Notes: a model not told the origin generated them from the sequence alone. 64,000 nucleotides of DNA from Stakelama portus (GCF_003171655.1 NZ_QFZL01000004.1:310001-374000), one strand, 5' to 3'; shown: positions 1 through 9,866, counted from the stretch's first letter. A program made the numbers and translations.

Positions 1-267
1 GAAGACAGTGACGTCGCCGGGCGCGAGCTTGTAGAAATCGAGCGCCGCGCGCACCGCGCGACCGCTTTCGTTCATGAAAGTCGCCGGCTTGAGCAGCAGC
101 AGCTTGTCGCTGCCGATGCGGCCTTCCTGCACCCAGCCCTGAAACTGTTTCTTGGCGGGCGAAAATCCATGAACCTCGGCAATCGCGTCGAGCGCCATGA
201 AGCCGACATTGTGCCGGTGCATCGCATATTGCGGTCCGGGGTTGCCGAGCCCGACCCAGAGCTGCAT
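1..267 (-). CDS. pth: Peptidyl-tRNA hydrolase, N-terminal part (clipped by window edge)
   Basis: Releases the peptide from peptidyl-tRNA that drops off ribosomes; cytoplasmic and essential in most bacteria. The 89 visible codons begin MQLWVGLGNPGPQY and contain the family's GLGNPG loop, then MHRHNVGF with the catalytic His, and further on the KPATFMN segment that binds the tRNA-peptide bond. The family is about 190 residues, so roughly half is missing beyond base 1. It lies downstream of rplY in the same direction, a common bacterial pairing, but a terminator-like hairpin sits between them. The ATG at 265-267 is the natural start because it puts the GLGNPG motif at the family's usual position. 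Confidence 0.93.
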   Translation of the reverse strand, partial: MQLWVGLGNPGPQYAMHRHNVGFMALDAIAEVHGFSPAKKQFQGWVQEGRIGSDKLLLLKPATFMNESGRAVRAALDFYKLAPGDVTVF

Positions 268-298
268 CGCCAGTTACTCCCAAAGCCCAAAAGCAAAT

Positions 299-326
299 CG
301 CCCCCGCGGAGCGTTCCGCAGGGGCG
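299..326 (-). terminator. Hairpin after rplY, probable terminator
   Basis: On the minus strand a stem of about 12 bp (CGCCCCTGCGGA pairing with TCCGCGGGGGCG, small loop) is followed by a T-rich stretch, ATTTGCTTTT. It lies between the rplY stop and the pth start, so rplY transcripts probably end here at least partly and pth depends on read-through or its own promoter. Confidence 0.6.
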
Positions 327-353
327 ATAGCCATATCAGCAATGCGAAGCGAA

Positions 354-1001
354 TTATTCGCCTTCGCCCTCGGCTGCTGCCGCGCCTTCCGCTTCTTCCG
401 AAACGGACGTGTCGCCTTCGCTCGACTTGAGCGCCGACGGAGCAACGATGGTGGCGATGGTGAAGTCGCGATCGGTGATGACCGATTCGGCGCCCTTGGG
501 CAGCGTCACATGCGAAATGTGGATCGAATCGCCCACGTCGCGGCCCTTGAGCGAGATTTCGACCTGATCGGGGATGTTCGCGGCATCCACGGCCAGTTCC
601 AGCTCGTGGCGGACCATGTTCAGCACGCCGCCGCGCTTCAGACCCGGCGAGGCTTCTTCATCGACGAAGACCACCGGAATGTTCACGGTGACCTTGGCAT
701 GTTCGGAGATGCGCAGGAAATCGACATGGACCGGGCGATCGGAAACGGCGTCGAACGCAACATCCTTGGGCAGGGTGCGGACGGCCTTTTTGCCGATGCC
801 TTCGACCATGATGACCGAATTCATGAAGTGACCCGTCATCAGCAGCTTCATCAACGCCTTTTCTTCGACGTGGATGCTGACGGGGTCTTCCTTGTTGCCG
901 TAAATGACGGCGGGTACGCGGCCTTCTCGACGAAGCGCCCGGGAGGCTCCCTTGCCAGCCCGGTCGCGCGTCTCGGCCGACAGCGTAAGCTGATCGCTCA
1001 T
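354..1001 (-). CDS. rplY: 50S ribosomal protein L25 / general stress protein Ctc
   Basis: Binds 5S rRNA in the large ribosomal subunit. The 215-residue protein is the long Ctc/TL5 form: an N-terminal L25 domain (about residues 1-95, beginning [18 protein letters not shown], with the [12 protein letters not shown] segment) followed by the beta-rich C-terminal TL5 domain (about 100-190), which contains [10 protein letters not shown] and a GGVLN motif. A low-complexity Glu/Ala-rich tail (about 190-215) is typical of alphaproteobacterial members. It is followed by pth. The upstream 120 bp to the TraB-like gene hold nothing I can identify. Confidence 0.95.
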   Translation of the reverse strand: MSDQLTLSAETRDRAGKGASRALRREGRVPAVIYGNKEDPVSIHVEEKALMKLLMTGHFMNSVIMVEGIGKKAVRTLPKDVAFDAVSDRPVHVDFLRISEHAKVTVNIPVVFVDEEASPGLKRGGVLNMVRHELELAVDAANIPDQVEISLKGRDVGDSIHISHVTLPKGAESVITDRDFTIATIVAPSALKSSEGDTSVSEEAEGAAAAEGEGE

Positions 1002-1120
1002 ATGCTAGTCTCCGAATGCGCTAAAATTGCAGTTCATTTCCACCGGACAGGCCTCCAGGGATGACCCTGCCACGGCAAGCGCGCGCCTATAGGGCAGCGG
1101 CGGGTAAAGGGCAAGTCGCG

Positions 1121-2017
1121 TCAATAGGCAACGCGCTGCACCGTGATGCCCTGACGCGCCAGCATTGCCTGCACGCTGTCTTTGCCCGCCAGATGCCCCG
1201 CGCCGACCGCGACGAACACGGTTCCGGGGCGCTGCATCCGCGCGGCGATCCACTGTGCCCAGCGCGCATTGCGGTCGACCAGCAGCGTGCGGGAGAGTTC
1301 GGGCGATTGCGATACATCGGCATTGACCAGCCCGCCCAGCGCGCCCGCATCGCCCTTGCTCCAGGCATCGACGATCCGGCCGAGCATGGTTCCTGCATCG
1401 CCGCGTTCGTTCAGCGTCGCGGCCAGCAGCGCCTGTTGCGCTTCGGGCGACAGGCTGTCGAAATAGCCAAGTTGCTGGCGTGGCGTTTCCAGCCCGGCGA
1501 CCCGTTTCCCTTCGGCCTGCGCGGCGGCGCGGAGCGTTTCCTCAGCGCCCTGTTCGCGGGCATAGCCCAGCCGCGATACTTCCAGCGTCGCCAGCGTCGT
1601 CGCGGCGAGCCAGGGATCCATCGAGTCGAAGCGGTTCGCGGGCATCTTTTCCTCGGCCAGCGTGGTTTCCAGCTGCCTGGCCATGTCCGGCGGGATGCGC
1701 TGGCGCAGCGGCGGCGCCGAAGGATCGGTGCCGAGCTCGCGGACCAGCGCCTGCATCGTCGCGGGATCGGGAATGACGGTTTCGAGGACCAGCGTGTCGC
1801 TCGAATCGAATGCCGTGCGCACCGCTTCGTCGAACCAGGAAAGCCCCGGCTTGAGCACATGGATCGTGCCGAACAGATAGATGGTCGTGTCCGCGTCGCG
1901 CACGACCCACAGCGCCGGATCGGCATCCTGGGTCGATGGCGCGGGCGCGGGGCGGCACGCCGATGCGAGCAGCAGCAGCGCGATCAGGGCGCGGCGGAAA
2001 AAGAACATGCCGTTCAT
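1121..2017 (-). CDS. TraB/GumN family lipoprotein
   Basis: 298 residues. The N-terminus has a hydrophobic stretch ending in a lipobox (LLASAC, Cys at about residue 21), so it is probably a lipoprotein. The mature part has the TraB/GumN signature near its start: [15 protein letters not shown] (the GxxH motif, probable metal-ligand His) and a distal GAGHLAGKDSV, the paired Gly-His motif of this fold. TraB/GumN/Tiki proteins are putative metalloproteases or erythromycin-esterase-like hydrolases; the bacterial substrate is unknown. Its start overlaps the stop of the upstream paralogue by 4 nt, so the two are translationally coupled. Confidence 0.85.
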   Translation of the reverse strand: MNGMFFFRRALIALLLLASACRPAPAPSTQDADPALWVVRDADTTIYLFGTIHVLKPGLSWFDEAVRTAFDSSDTLVLETVIPDPATMQALVRELGTDPSAPPLRQRIPPDMARQLETTLAEEKMPANRFDSMDPWLAATTLATLEVSRLGYAREQGAEETLRAAAQAEGKRVAGLETPRQQLGYFDSLSPEAQQALLAATLNERGDAGTMLGRIVDAWSKGDAGALGGLVNADVSQSPELSRTLLVDRNARWAQWIAARMQRPGTVFVAVGAGHLAGKDSVQAMLARQGITVQRVAY

Positions 2018-3075
2018 TGTACGCGTTCGACGCGAATGCCGCGCGCTTCAAGTCGCTCGATCACCGATCCATGTCCTACGAAATGGCCGGCGCCCGCTGC
2101 GAACAAAATGACGCCCGGATGTTCGTCGAGGCGGCGGATCAGATCGTCGGTCCACGCCGCATTGCGATCGTTGAGCAACGGCGCGGCCATTGCCGCGGAT
2201 GGGTCCAGATCGCGCGGATGGATGATCAGCGGCGAATCCGGCCCCACTTCGCCCTGAGCCCAGGCATGGGCGGGGCGGTCGATCGCGGCGGCCTCGCTCG
2301 GTTGGGAAATGAGTGCGGCTTCGAGCATCTGGCGCTGCGCCTTTTCGGAAATGCCGTTCAGGTTGATCACGACCTGCTGATTGTCCTCGATTGCCTCTAC
2401 GGGGCGCCCCACCGCCAGGAAATGCCGTTCGAGCCAGTCATCCGCCCCCGCGGTTTCGATCTCGCCCGCCTGCATGTCGCGAATCGATCCGATGGTGATC
2501 GCCGCGAGCCAGGTCGGCATCGCATCGAGCTGTGCGACCAGATCTTCGGGCAATGCCTGCTGCAGCGCGATCATTTGCGGGCGATAGCGGCGCGATACCC
2601 GGTCGGCCAGCGGTATCAGGCCGGCCTCGCCGCCGGGGACGCCGGCAACGAAGCTGACTTGCTCATTATCGTCCGAAAGCGATTCGAGCAGCAGCAGGTC
2701 GGCGCGCGCGATCACTGCATCCAGCCCCGGATTGCGCCAGCGAAACCCATAGGGAAGGCTGTGGATCGTTCCGAACAGATAGATGGTCGTGTCGGCGTCC
2801 GATATCTTCCAGATCGCGGGATGCGGCTCATATTTCTGGCCCTTGCGGACGCGGATGATCTGCGTCCGGATCACGCGGTCGATCGCGGCGTCTTCGGGCG
2901 AAACCACCGGCTTGCCGTTGAGCGCAAGCTGCTGATCGGCGGGATAGCCGAGATAGGGGATGCGCAGCGATGCCGATTGCGCTGCGGCCGGAGACTGCAG
3001 CGTCAGAAGCGTCAGCGCCGCCGCCGCGAACAGGGCCATCGCGCGACCGATGGCGGATGGCATGATTCCCCGCAT
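2014..3075 (-). CDS. TraB/GumN family protein, secreted
   Basis: 353 residues from the chosen start ([13 protein letters not shown]), which gives a Sec-type signal peptide ending in PAAAQS. The reading frame stays open upstream to 3189, but that start would enter the divergent glyQ gene and place the signal sequence internally. The mature protein carries [15 protein letters not shown] and, near the end, [11 protein letters not shown], the two conserved His-containing motifs of the TraB/GumN fold. It is a diverged paralogue of the next gene; both share the pattern [15 protein letters not shown] or [14 protein letters not shown]. The enzymatic role is unknown; a periplasmic or envelope hydrolase is the likely class. 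Confidence 0.83.
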   Translation of the reverse strand: MRGIMPSAIGRAMALFAAAALTLLTLQSPAAAQSASLRIPYLGYPADQQLALNGKPVVSPEDAAIDRVIRTQIIRVRKGQKYEPHPAIWKISDADTTIYLFGTIHSLPYGFRWRNPGLDAVIARADLLLLESLSDDNEQVSFVAGVPGGEAGLIPLADRVSRRYRPQMIALQQALPEDLVAQLDAMPTWLAAITIGSIRDMQAGEIETAGADDWLERHFLAVGRPVEAIEDNQQVVINLNGISEKAQRQMLEAALISQPSEAAAIDRPAHAWAQGEVGPDSPLIIHPRDLDPSAAMAAPLLNDRNAAWTDDLIRRLDEHPGVILFAAGAGHFVGHGSVIERLEARGIRVERVQ

Positions 3076-3191
3076 CGCGCATAATGGGCCCCAGCCTTCG
3101 CATGCTGTCAACGACGCTGGCATTGACCCCCCATGCCGCCTGCGCCAAAGCGGGGCGATTTTCGACCCTCCGTAGTTGCGAAGCCACAATC

Positions 3192-4112
3192 TTGTCCGAA
3201 ACCAGTCCCCTGAGCTTCCAGCGCATGATCCTGACGCTCCATGACTATTGGAGCGAGCGGGGATGCGTGATCCTGCAACCCTATGACATGCGCATGGGGG
3301 CGGGCACCTTTCACACCGCCACGACGCTGAAGGCGCTGGGCCCCGAGCCGTGGAATGCGGCCTTTGTCCAGCCGTGCCGCCGTCCCACCGACGGGCGCTA
3401 TGGCGAAAACCCGAACCGGCTTCAGCATTATTACCAGTATCAGGTGATATTGAAGCCCAGCCCTGCCGATCTGCAGGAGCTGTATCTGGGCAGCCTCGCC
3501 GCGATCGGCATCGATTTCACCCGGCACGACATCCGCTTTGTCGAGGATGACTGGGAATCGCCGACGCTCGGCGCCTGGGGGCTGGGCTGGGAAGTCTGGT
3601 GCGACGGGATGGAAGTCACTCAGTTCACCTATTTCCAGCAAATGGGCGGGTTCGATTGCAAGCCGGTGGCGGGCGAACTGACCTACGGGCTCGAACGGCT
3701 GGCCATGTATATCCAGAACAAGGACAGCGTGTACGACCTCGCCTTCAACGACGTCGCGCCGGGCAGCAATGTCCCCGCCGTCACCTATGGCGACGTCTTC
3801 CTCGAAAACGAACGCCAGATGTCGAAATGGAATTTCGAAGTGGCGGATACCGACGCGCTGTTCGACCTGTTCAAAAAGGCAACGGCGGAATGCGAAAACT
3901 GCCTCGCCAATGATGTGCCCATCGCCGCCTATGAACAGGCGATCGAGGCAAGCCATGTGTTCAACCTGCTGCAAGCGCGCGGCGTGATCTCGGTCGCCGA
4001 GCGCCAGGCCTATATCGGCCGCGTCCGCGACCTGGCGAAGGGCAGTTGCCAGAAGTTCATCGAAATGAAGACGCCCGAATGGGAAGCCAGATTTCCGGGG
4101 TGGACGCTGTGA
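3192..4112 (+). CDS. glyQ: Glycine--tRNA ligase alpha subunit
   Basis: Catalytic alpha subunit of the bacterial (alpha2-beta2) glycyl-tRNA synthetase, which charges tRNA-Gly. 306 residues, beginning (TTG)[19 protein letters not shown]. Class II motifs are visible: [15 protein letters not shown], the [15 protein letters not shown] segment, and [21 protein letters not shown]. The frame is open from 3084, but residues before 3192 do not resemble GlyQ. The TTG at 3192 restores the usual alphaproteobacterial N-terminus MSETxLSFQ; the next ATG is at 3225. Its stop overlaps the GTG start of glyS by 4 nt (GTGA), so the two subunits are coupled. Confidence 0.95.
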   Translation: MSETSPLSFQRMILTLHDYWSERGCVILQPYDMRMGAGTFHTATTLKALGPEPWNAAFVQPCRRPTDGRYGENPNRLQHYYQYQVILKPSPADLQELYLGSLAAIGIDFTRHDIRFVEDDWESPTLGAWGLGWEVWCDGMEVTQFTYFQQMGGFDCKPVAGELTYGLERLAMYIQNKDSVYDLAFNDVAPGSNVPAVTYGDVFLENERQMSKWNFEVADTDALFDLFKKATAECENCLANDVPIAAYEQAIEASHVFNLLQARGVISVAERQAYIGRVRDLAKGSCQKFIEMKTPEWEARFPGWTL

Positions 4113-6499
4113 GCGATTTCCTTCTTGAAATCCGATGCGAGGAAATTCCTGCGCGGATGCAGACCAAGGCGCGTGAGGATCTGGCGCGGTTGCTGGGTGC
4201 CGAGCTGGAAAAGGCCGGGCTGAAGGGCGGCGAGGCCGATACCTATGCGACGCCGCGGCGGCTGGCGCTGATCCTGCGGGATCTTCCGCAAGCGACCGAG
4301 GCGGTTTCCGAAGAGTTGAAGGGCCCGCCCGAAGGTGCGCCCGATGCCGCGCTCGACGGCTTTTGCCGCAAGGCTGGCCTCTCCCGCGACCAATTGACGC
4401 TGCGCGACGTAAAGGGGCGCAACACCTGGTTCGCGGTGATCGACAAGCCGGGCCGCGCGACTGCCGATGTGCTCGCCGAAGCAATTCCGGCGGTGATCCG
4501 CGCCTTTCCCTGGCCCAAATCGATGCGCTGGGGCGATGCGTCGTTCTCGACCGAAAGCCTGCGCTGGGTGCGTCCGCTGCACGGCATCGTCGCGCTGCTG
4601 GGCGAAGACGTGGTGCCGTTCGAAGTTGCCGGAGTGACGTCGGGCGCCGCTACGCTTGGCCACCGTTTCCACCATCCGGGTGAAATCACGATCGGGTCGG
4701 CCGCCGATTATGTGGAAAAGCTGCGCGCCTGCCATGTCATCGTCAATCAGGACGAGCGCGCCGCGACGATTGCGCTCGGCGCGAAAATGGCGGCGAAACA
4801 GGCCAATCTCGAACTGGTCGAGGATGCCGGGCTGCTCGCCGAAAATGCCGGACTGACCGAATTTCCGGTGCCGCTGCTCGGCAGCTTCGATTCGCGCCTG
4901 CTCGCCGCGCCGCGCGAGATTCTGGAACTCACGCTCAAGGTGAACCAGAAATATTTCTCGGTGCGCGATGCCGATGGCAATATGGCACCGAACTTCGTCT
5001 GCGTTGCGAATATCGACGCGGCGGACGGCGGCGAACGGATCGTGGCGGGCAATCGCAAGGTTGCCGAAGCGCGGCTTTCCGACGCGATCTTCTTCTGGGA
5101 ACAGGACCTCAAGGTTAAGCTCGCCGATCAGGCGAAGAAGCTCGACCGCATCGTCTTCCACGAAAAGCTCGGCACCGTCGCCGACAAGGCACAGCGCATC
5201 GGCAAACTCGCCCGCTGGCTGGTCGAAGAGGGGATCGTCGGGGCCGCCAACACGCCGTTCGTCCCGAGCGAAGTCGAGGGACGTGCCGCAGGCGGTGCGC
5301 AGGGTTTCTCGACGGAGCCTGCCCCGAGCAAGGTCGAGGGGCTCGACACGAACGGTTCCGGGGCCGTGTCTCGCGAAGAACTCGCCGATATGGCGCAGCA
5401 GGCCGGCGAACTTTGCAAGGCCGATCTGGTGACGCAGACGGTCGGCGAATTCCCCGAAGTGCAGGGCATTATCGGCTATGAACTCGCCAAGGCCGAAGGG
5501 CTGCCGATCGAAGTCGCCGAAGCGATCCGCGATCACTACAAGCCGGCCGGGCAGGGCGACGATGTTCCCACCGCGCCAGTGAGCGTGGCGGTGGCGCTGG
5601 CGGACAAGCTGGATACTATCGTCGGTTTCATCGGTGCAGGCATGATGCCTTCAGGGTCGAAAGACCCCTACGCGTTGCGACGATCTGCAATTGGCTTCAT
5701 CAGGTTAACCATTGAGAACGACGTGCGTTTCTCATTGAAAGACGCGGTGATTGCAGCACTATATTTCTATCTGGAGAGTGTAGAGTTCGACATAGATCGA
5801 TCCATCGACTCTCTCTTAAATATTCGAGATCAACTCAGCTTCCAAGAGAAGCTCATTCGGATCGCCGAATCATTAGGGATGGAATCGGTTACCTTAGAAG
5901 CCGTTGCGAAGGAGCTTTATCGACGCTCCTTGCGTGAACAACCAAGAATCTCGGTCCGATTCGATCAAGATGAACAGAGCTTCACGAACGCACTTCAACA
6001 AATCCTCGACTTCTTCGCCGACCGTCTCAAGGTCCAGCAGCGCGAGGCGGGTGTCCGCCACGACCTGATCGACGCAGTGTTCGCGCTGGGCGGCGAGGAC
6101 GATCTCGTCCGGCTGCTCGCGCGGGTGAAGGCGTTGCAGGTGTTTGTCGAAACCGACGAAGGCGCCAATCTGCTCGCAGGATACAAGCGCGCGGCCAATA
6201 TCCTGAAGAAGGAAGAATGGACGCCGGGCGGCACCAATTCCGATCCTGAACCCGCCGAAGCCGCGCTGATCGCCGCGCTGGATGAAGCGGAACCGCGTGC
6301 CGAACAGGCCGTCGCGGACGAGGATTTCGAAGGCGCGATGGCGGCGCTTGCGTCGCTGCGCGCGCCGATCGATGCGTTTTTCGAATCGGTGACGGTCAAC
6401 GATGCCGACCAGACCAAGCGCGCCGCGCGGCTCGATCTGCTGGCGCGGATGCGCGACGCAGTGCATCGCGTTGCGGACTTTTCGCGGATCGAAGGCTAA
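4109..6499 (+). CDS. glyS: Glycine--tRNA ligase beta subunit, with two internal extra segments
   Basis: Beta subunit of the tetrameric glycyl-tRNA synthetase; it binds the tRNA and carries an HD-like and an anticodon-binding region. Starts at GTG overlapping glyQ, with the family N-terminus [15 protein letters not shown]. The C-terminal part ([26 protein letters not shown] onward) is canonical. At 796 residues it is about 100 longer than the roughly 690-residue E. coli protein. The excess lies in two places: residues about 383-416, encoded by an in-frame palindromic repeat, and residues about 521-633, encoded by a low-GC block holding about 75 extra residues between the conserved KDPYALRR and [10 protein letters not shown] segments. 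The frame is intact throughout, and no second glyS is visible, so it is probably functional. Confidence 0.93.
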   Translation: MSDFLLEIRCEEIPARMQTKAREDLARLLGAELEKAGLKGGEADTYATPRRLALILRDLPQATEAVSEELKGPPEGAPDAALDGFCRKAGLSRDQLTLRDVKGRNTWFAVIDKPGRATADVLAEAIPAVIRAFPWPKSMRWGDASFSTESLRWVRPLHGIVALLGEDVVPFEVAGVTSGAATLGHRFHHPGEITIGSAADYVEKLRACHVIVNQDERAATIALGAKMAAKQANLELVEDAGLLAENAGLTEFPVPLLGSFDSRLLAAPREILELTLKVNQKYFSVRDADGNMAPNFVCVANIDAADGGERIVAGNRKVAEARLSDAIFFWEQDLKVKLADQAKKLDRIVFHEKLGTVADKAQRIGKLARWLVEEGIVGAANTPFVPSEVEGRAAGGAQGFSTEPAPSKVEGLDTNGSGAVSREELADMAQQAGELCKADLVTQTVGEFPEVQGIIGYELAKAEGLPIEVAEAIRDHYKPAGQGDDVPTAPVSVAVALADKLDTIVGFIGAGMMPSGSKDPYALRRSAIGFIRLTIENDVRFSLKDAVIAALYFYLESVEFDIDRSIDSLLNIRDQLSFQEKLIRIAESLGMESVTLEAVAKELYRRSLREQPRISVRFDQDEQSFTNALQQILDFFADRLKVQQREAGVRHDLIDAVFALGGEDDLVRLLARVKALQVFVETDEGANLLAGYKRAANILKKEEWTPGGTNSDPEPAEAALIAALDEAEPRAEQAVADEDFEGAMAALASLRAPIDAFFESVTVNDADQTKRAARLDLLARMRDAVHRVADFSRIEG
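5255..5355. repeat. Palindromic sphingomonad-type repeat inserted in frame in glyS
   Basis: The unit is bounded by the inverted 8-mers CCGTTCGT (5255-5262) and ACGAACGG (5348-5355). Inside are two 18-bp direct copies, CCCGAGCGAAGTCGAGGG (5263-5280) and CCCGAGCAAGGTCGAGGG (5323-5340), which match at 16 of 18 bases. It is translated as FVPSEVEG ... [11 protein letters not shown] within GlyS. I recognise the core from sphingomonad genomes in general, where it recurs mostly between genes. Here it is coding and keeps the frame. Confidence 0.75.
5670..6005 (+). other. Low-GC mosaic block inside glyS
   Basis: Hand counting 5701-6000 gives 138 G+C in 300 bases (46%), against clearly higher GC on both sides. 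The block uses codons rare elsewhere in the window, including four TTA (in RLTIEN, SLLN, ESLG and TLEA). It covers conserved flanking GlyS sequence (RRSAIGFIR at the left, ILDFFADRL at the right) as well as the extra helical segment between them. This looks more like replacement of a stretch by recombination with a lower-GC donor than a simple insertion. Confidence 0.7.
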
Positions 6500-6627
6500 G
6501 GGCCGGTGCGAAACGAATCATTCCAAGGTTGAACGAACAATAAAATGTTGGGGCGGCTCGCCCAGACGCATTCTTGTTGCAACGCACAATGATTGCTAGG
6601 CTGGCCGTCACCAAGGAGGCGGAAAAC

Positions 6628-9333
6628 ATGATGAGCGCTGTGACGACTGCCAACGATACGACCGAAGACGTGCGGTACGTCTATCGATTCGGGGGCGGCG
6701 TTTCCGAAGGTGGCACCGGGGACAAGAATCTGCTCGGCGGCAAGGGCGCCAATCTGGCCGAAATGGCTTCGATCGGCCTGCCGGTCCCGCCCGGATTCAC
6801 GATCAGCACCGACATGTGCACCCGCTATTATGAGGAAGGGGCACGTTTCCCCGACAGCCTGCGCGCCGAAGTTGCCGACGGCATCGCCCATATCGAAAAA
6901 GTGACCGGCAAGGTGTTCGGCGATGTCGCCGATCCGCTGCTCGTGTCGGTCCGTTCGGGCGCGCGCGTGTCGATGCCGGGGATGATGGACACGGTCCTGA
7001 ACCTCGGCCTCAACGACGAAACCGTTGTCGGACTGGCCGACAAGGCAGGCGACGAACGTTTCGCCTGGGACAGCTATCGCCGCTTCATCCAGATGTATTG
7101 CGATGTGGTGCTGGGCCTCGACCATGGCCGGTTCGAGGAAGCGCTGGAGATCGCCAAGGAAGATCGCGGCTACGACCTCGATACCGATATGACCGCCGCC
7201 GATTGGAAGGCGCTGGTTGGTGAATATAAGAAGATCGTGAAGGAGCTGTGGGACAAGCCCTTCCCGCAGGACGTGCATGATCAGCTATGGGGCGCGATCG
7301 GCGCGGTGTTCGGATCGTGGCAGTCCGAACGCGCCAAGGTCTATCGCCGCCTCAACAGCATTCCGGGCGATTGGGGCACTGCCGTCAATGTTCAGGCGAT
7401 GGTGTTCGGCAATATGGGCGAAACCAGCGCCACCGGCGTTGCCTTCACCCGCGATCCGTCGACCGGCGAGCGCGCTTATTATGGCGAATTCCTGATCAAC
7501 GCGCAGGGCGAGGATGTTGTCGCGGGTATCCGCACGCCGCAATATCTGACCAAAGCCGCGCGGGAAAAGGCAGGGGCAAAGGCCGCTTCGATGGAAGAGG
7601 CGATGGCCGAAACCTATGGCGAGCTGATCCAGGTCTTCGACACGCTCGAAACCCATTATCGCGACATGCAGGACATCGAGTTCACGGTCGAACGCGGCAA
7701 GCTGTGGATGCTGCAGACCCGCAACGGCAAGCGGACTGCCAAGGCGGCGCTCAAGATCGCGGTCGAAATGGCTTCCGAAGGGCTGATCACGCAAGAGGAA
7801 GCGATCAAGCGCGTTGACCCTTCTGCGCTCGACCAGCTGCTCCACCCGACGCTCGATCCCGATGCGAAGCGCGACGTGCTGACCAAGGGGCTGCCCGCAT
7901 CGCCGGGCGCCGCTTCGGGCAAGGTCGTGTTCGACGCCGACACCGCCGAAAAGAAAGCGGCGGCGGGCGAGGACGTGATCCTGGTCCGTGTCGAAACCAG
8001 CCCTGAGGATATTCACGGCATGCACGCGGCGAAGGGCATCCTCACCGCGCGTGGCGGCATGACCAGCCACGCCGCCGTGGTGGCGCGCGGCATGGGCCGT
8101 CCGTGTGTTTCGGGTGCCGGATCGCTGTCGATCAAGGCCGTCGACGGCGTGATGAAGGTCGGTACGCGCGAAGTGAAGGCAGGCGACATCATCACGATCG
8201 ACGGCGGCACCGGCGAAGTGATGATCGGCGAAGTGCCGACCGTGAAGCCCGAACTGGCGGGCGATTTCGCGACGCTGATGGTGTGGGCGGACAAGGGCCG
8301 CCGCCTGAAAGTGCGGACCAATGCCGAAACGCCGAACGATTGCCGTACCGCGCGCGAATTTGGCGCCGAAGGCATCGGCCTGTGCCGTACAGAGCATATG
8401 TTCTTCGACGCCGCGCGCATCACCGCAGTGCGCCAGATGATTCTGGCCGAGGACGAGGCCGGGCGCCGTGTCGCGCTCGACAAGCTGCTGCCCGAACAGC
8501 GCAAGGACTTTATCGAGATTTTCGAAGTGATGGCGGGGCTTCCCTGCACCATCCGCCTGCTCGATCCGCCGCTGCACGAATTCCTGCCGCATGCCGAAGC
8601 CGAGTTCGCCGAAGTCGCCACGGCGGCGGGTGTCGATGTCGAAACGCTGCGGCGGCGCGCAAGCGAGCTGCACGAATTCAATCCGATGCTCGGCCATCGC
8701 GGTTGCCGCCTCGGCGTCACTTATCCTGAAATCTATGAGATGCAGGCGCGGGCGATTTTCGAGGCTGCATGCGAAGTCGCCGAAAAGACCGGCGAGGCGC
8801 CGATCCCCGAAGTGATGATCCCGCTCGTCGCCACGCGCAAGGAGCTGGAGCTGATGAAGGCGGTGGTCGAAAAGGCCGCCCAGGCAGTCTTCGCCGAAAA
8901 GGGACGGACGATCGAATATCTGGTCGGCACGATGATCGAGCTGCCGCGCGCGGCGCTGCGCGCGGGTGAGATCGCCGAAGTCGGCGAATTCTTCAGCTTC
9001 GGCACGAACGATCTGACGCAGACTGCGCTGGGGGTCAGCCGCGACGATGCCGCGCGCTTCCTGACCACCTATGTCGAAAAGGGCATTTACGCGCGCGATC
9101 CGTTCGTCAGCCTGGATATCGAGGGCGTCGGCGAATTGATCGAAATCGCCGCTGAACGTGGCCGGGCGACTCGGCCCGACATCAAGCTGGGGATTTGCGG
9201 CGAACATGGCGGCGACCCCGCCTCGATCGCTTTCTGCGAACAGACCGGGCTCGATTATGTCAGTGCCTCGCCCTATCGCGTGCCGATTGCGCGGCTGGCG
9301 GCGGCACAGGCCGCGCTGACCGCGGTGAAGTGA
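6628..9333 (+). CDS. ppdK: Pyruvate, phosphate dikinase
   Basis: Interconverts pyruvate + ATP + Pi and phosphoenolpyruvate + AMP + PPi, linking pyruvate to gluconeogenesis. 901 residues, the family length. The N-terminal ATP-grasp domain begins YVYRFGGG and has LLGGKGANLAEMA. The phosphohistidine domain has GGMTSHAAVVARGMG with the swivelling His at about residue 481. The C-terminal TIM barrel has GTNDLTQTALG and LGICGEHGGDP with the catalytic Cys at about 857. The start at 6628 is set by AAGGAGG at 6613-6619; an ATG directly follows at 6631. The 128-bp gap after glyS contains a small GGGCG-GCT-CGCCC hairpin. Confidence 0.97.
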   Translation: MMSAVTTANDTTEDVRYVYRFGGGVSEGGTGDKNLLGGKGANLAEMASIGLPVPPGFTISTDMCTRYYEEGARFPDSLRAEVADGIAHIEKVTGKVFGDVADPLLVSVRSGARVSMPGMMDTVLNLGLNDETVVGLADKAGDERFAWDSYRRFIQMYCDVVLGLDHGRFEEALEIAKEDRGYDLDTDMTAADWKALVGEYKKIVKELWDKPFPQDVHDQLWGAIGAVFGSWQSERAKVYRRLNSIPGDWGTAVNVQAMVFGNMGETSATGVAFTRDPSTGERAYYGEFLINAQGEDVVAGIRTPQYLTKAAREKAGAKAASMEEAMAETYGELIQVFDTLETHYRDMQDIEFTVERGKLWMLQTRNGKRTAKAALKIAVEMASEGLITQEEAIKRVDPSALDQLLHPTLDPDAKRDVLTKGLPASPGAASGKVVFDADTAEKKAAAGEDVILVRVETSPEDIHGMHAAKGILTARGGMTSHAAVVARGMGRPCVSGAGSLSIKAVDGVMKVGTREVKAGDIITIDGGTGEVMIGEVPTVKPELAGDFATLMVWADKGRRLKVRTNAETPNDCRTAREFGAEGIGLCRTEHMFFDAARITAVRQMILAEDEAGRRVALDKLLPEQRKDFIEIFEVMAGLPCTIRLLDPPLHEFLPHAEAEFAEVATAAGVDVETLRRRASELHEFNPMLGHRGCRLGVTYPEIYEMQARAIFEAACEVAEKTGEAPIPEVMIPLVATRKELELMKAVVEKAAQAVFAEKGRTIEYLVGTMIELPRAALRAGEIAEVGEFFSFGTNDLTQTALGVSRDDAARFLTTYVEKGIYARDPFVSLDIEGVGELIEIAAERGRATRPDIKLGICGEHGGDPASIAFCEQTGLDYVSASPYRVPIARLAAAQAALTAVK

Positions 9334-9347
9334 GCCCGGGACTTGCG

Positions 9348-9866
9348 ATGGCGGCTATGGCGCTGCGACTGACTCTTCAGGACGCGGCTCCGCTCGACGT
9401 CTTTGCCGCCGAACTGGCGGCGGGGCCGACGGCGACCGTGGTGCTCCAGCGGCGTTGCGGCAGCGACGTGCCGGTGCGTGCCGAGGTCGATCGCGCGCTG
9501 TCGGTTTCACCGGACGCCGAACAGCGCGCGAAGCTGAAGGTCGGTGCCGACGCTACCCTGGGCTATCGCCGGGTTCGGCTGGTCTGCGGCGACCGGTTGT
9601 TGTCGGTCGCGGAAAACTGGTTCGTGCCCGATCGGCTGACGCCGGAGATGCAGCGCACGCTTGCGGAAACCGATCGCCCCTATGGCGCGGTGATCGCGGC
9701 GCTTTCGCCGCGCCGCGTGCCGCTCGCATCGCTCCGGCTGTGGGACGGCGAGGGGCCTGCACCCGAAGCGGTGCTGCGCATCGACGCGCTGGTGGAAACG
9801 GGCGAGGGGGTTCCCCTCGCGCTCGTCAGCGAAACCTATCAGCGCGACGTGCTCGAAACGCGATAG
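9348..9866 (+). CDS. Chorismate-lyase/UTRA-fold-like protein of unknown function
   Basis: 172 residues from ATG 9348; a GTG at 9330 overlapping the ppdK stop (GTGA) is an alternative start. No signal peptide or membrane segment. The middle (about 75-135) contains VLQRRCG, then YRRVRLVCGDRLLSVAENWF followed by VPDRLTPEM and TDRPYGAVI. This AENW-VP-LTP-M-L-D-PFG arrangement resembles chorismate pyruvate-lyase-like proteins, which make 4-hydroxybenzoate for ubiquinone. I cannot confirm enzymatic activity. It follows ppdK closely and may be cotranscribed with it. The fold-level call is moderately supported; the substrate is unknown. Confidence 0.6.
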   Translation: MAAMALRLTLQDAAPLDVFAAELAAGPTATVVLQRRCGSDVPVRAEVDRALSVSPDAEQRAKLKVGADATLGYRRVRLVCGDRLLSVAENWFVPDRLTPEMQRTLAETDRPYGAVIAALSPRRVPLASLRLWDGEGPAPEAVLRIDALVETGEGVPLALVSETYQRDVLETR

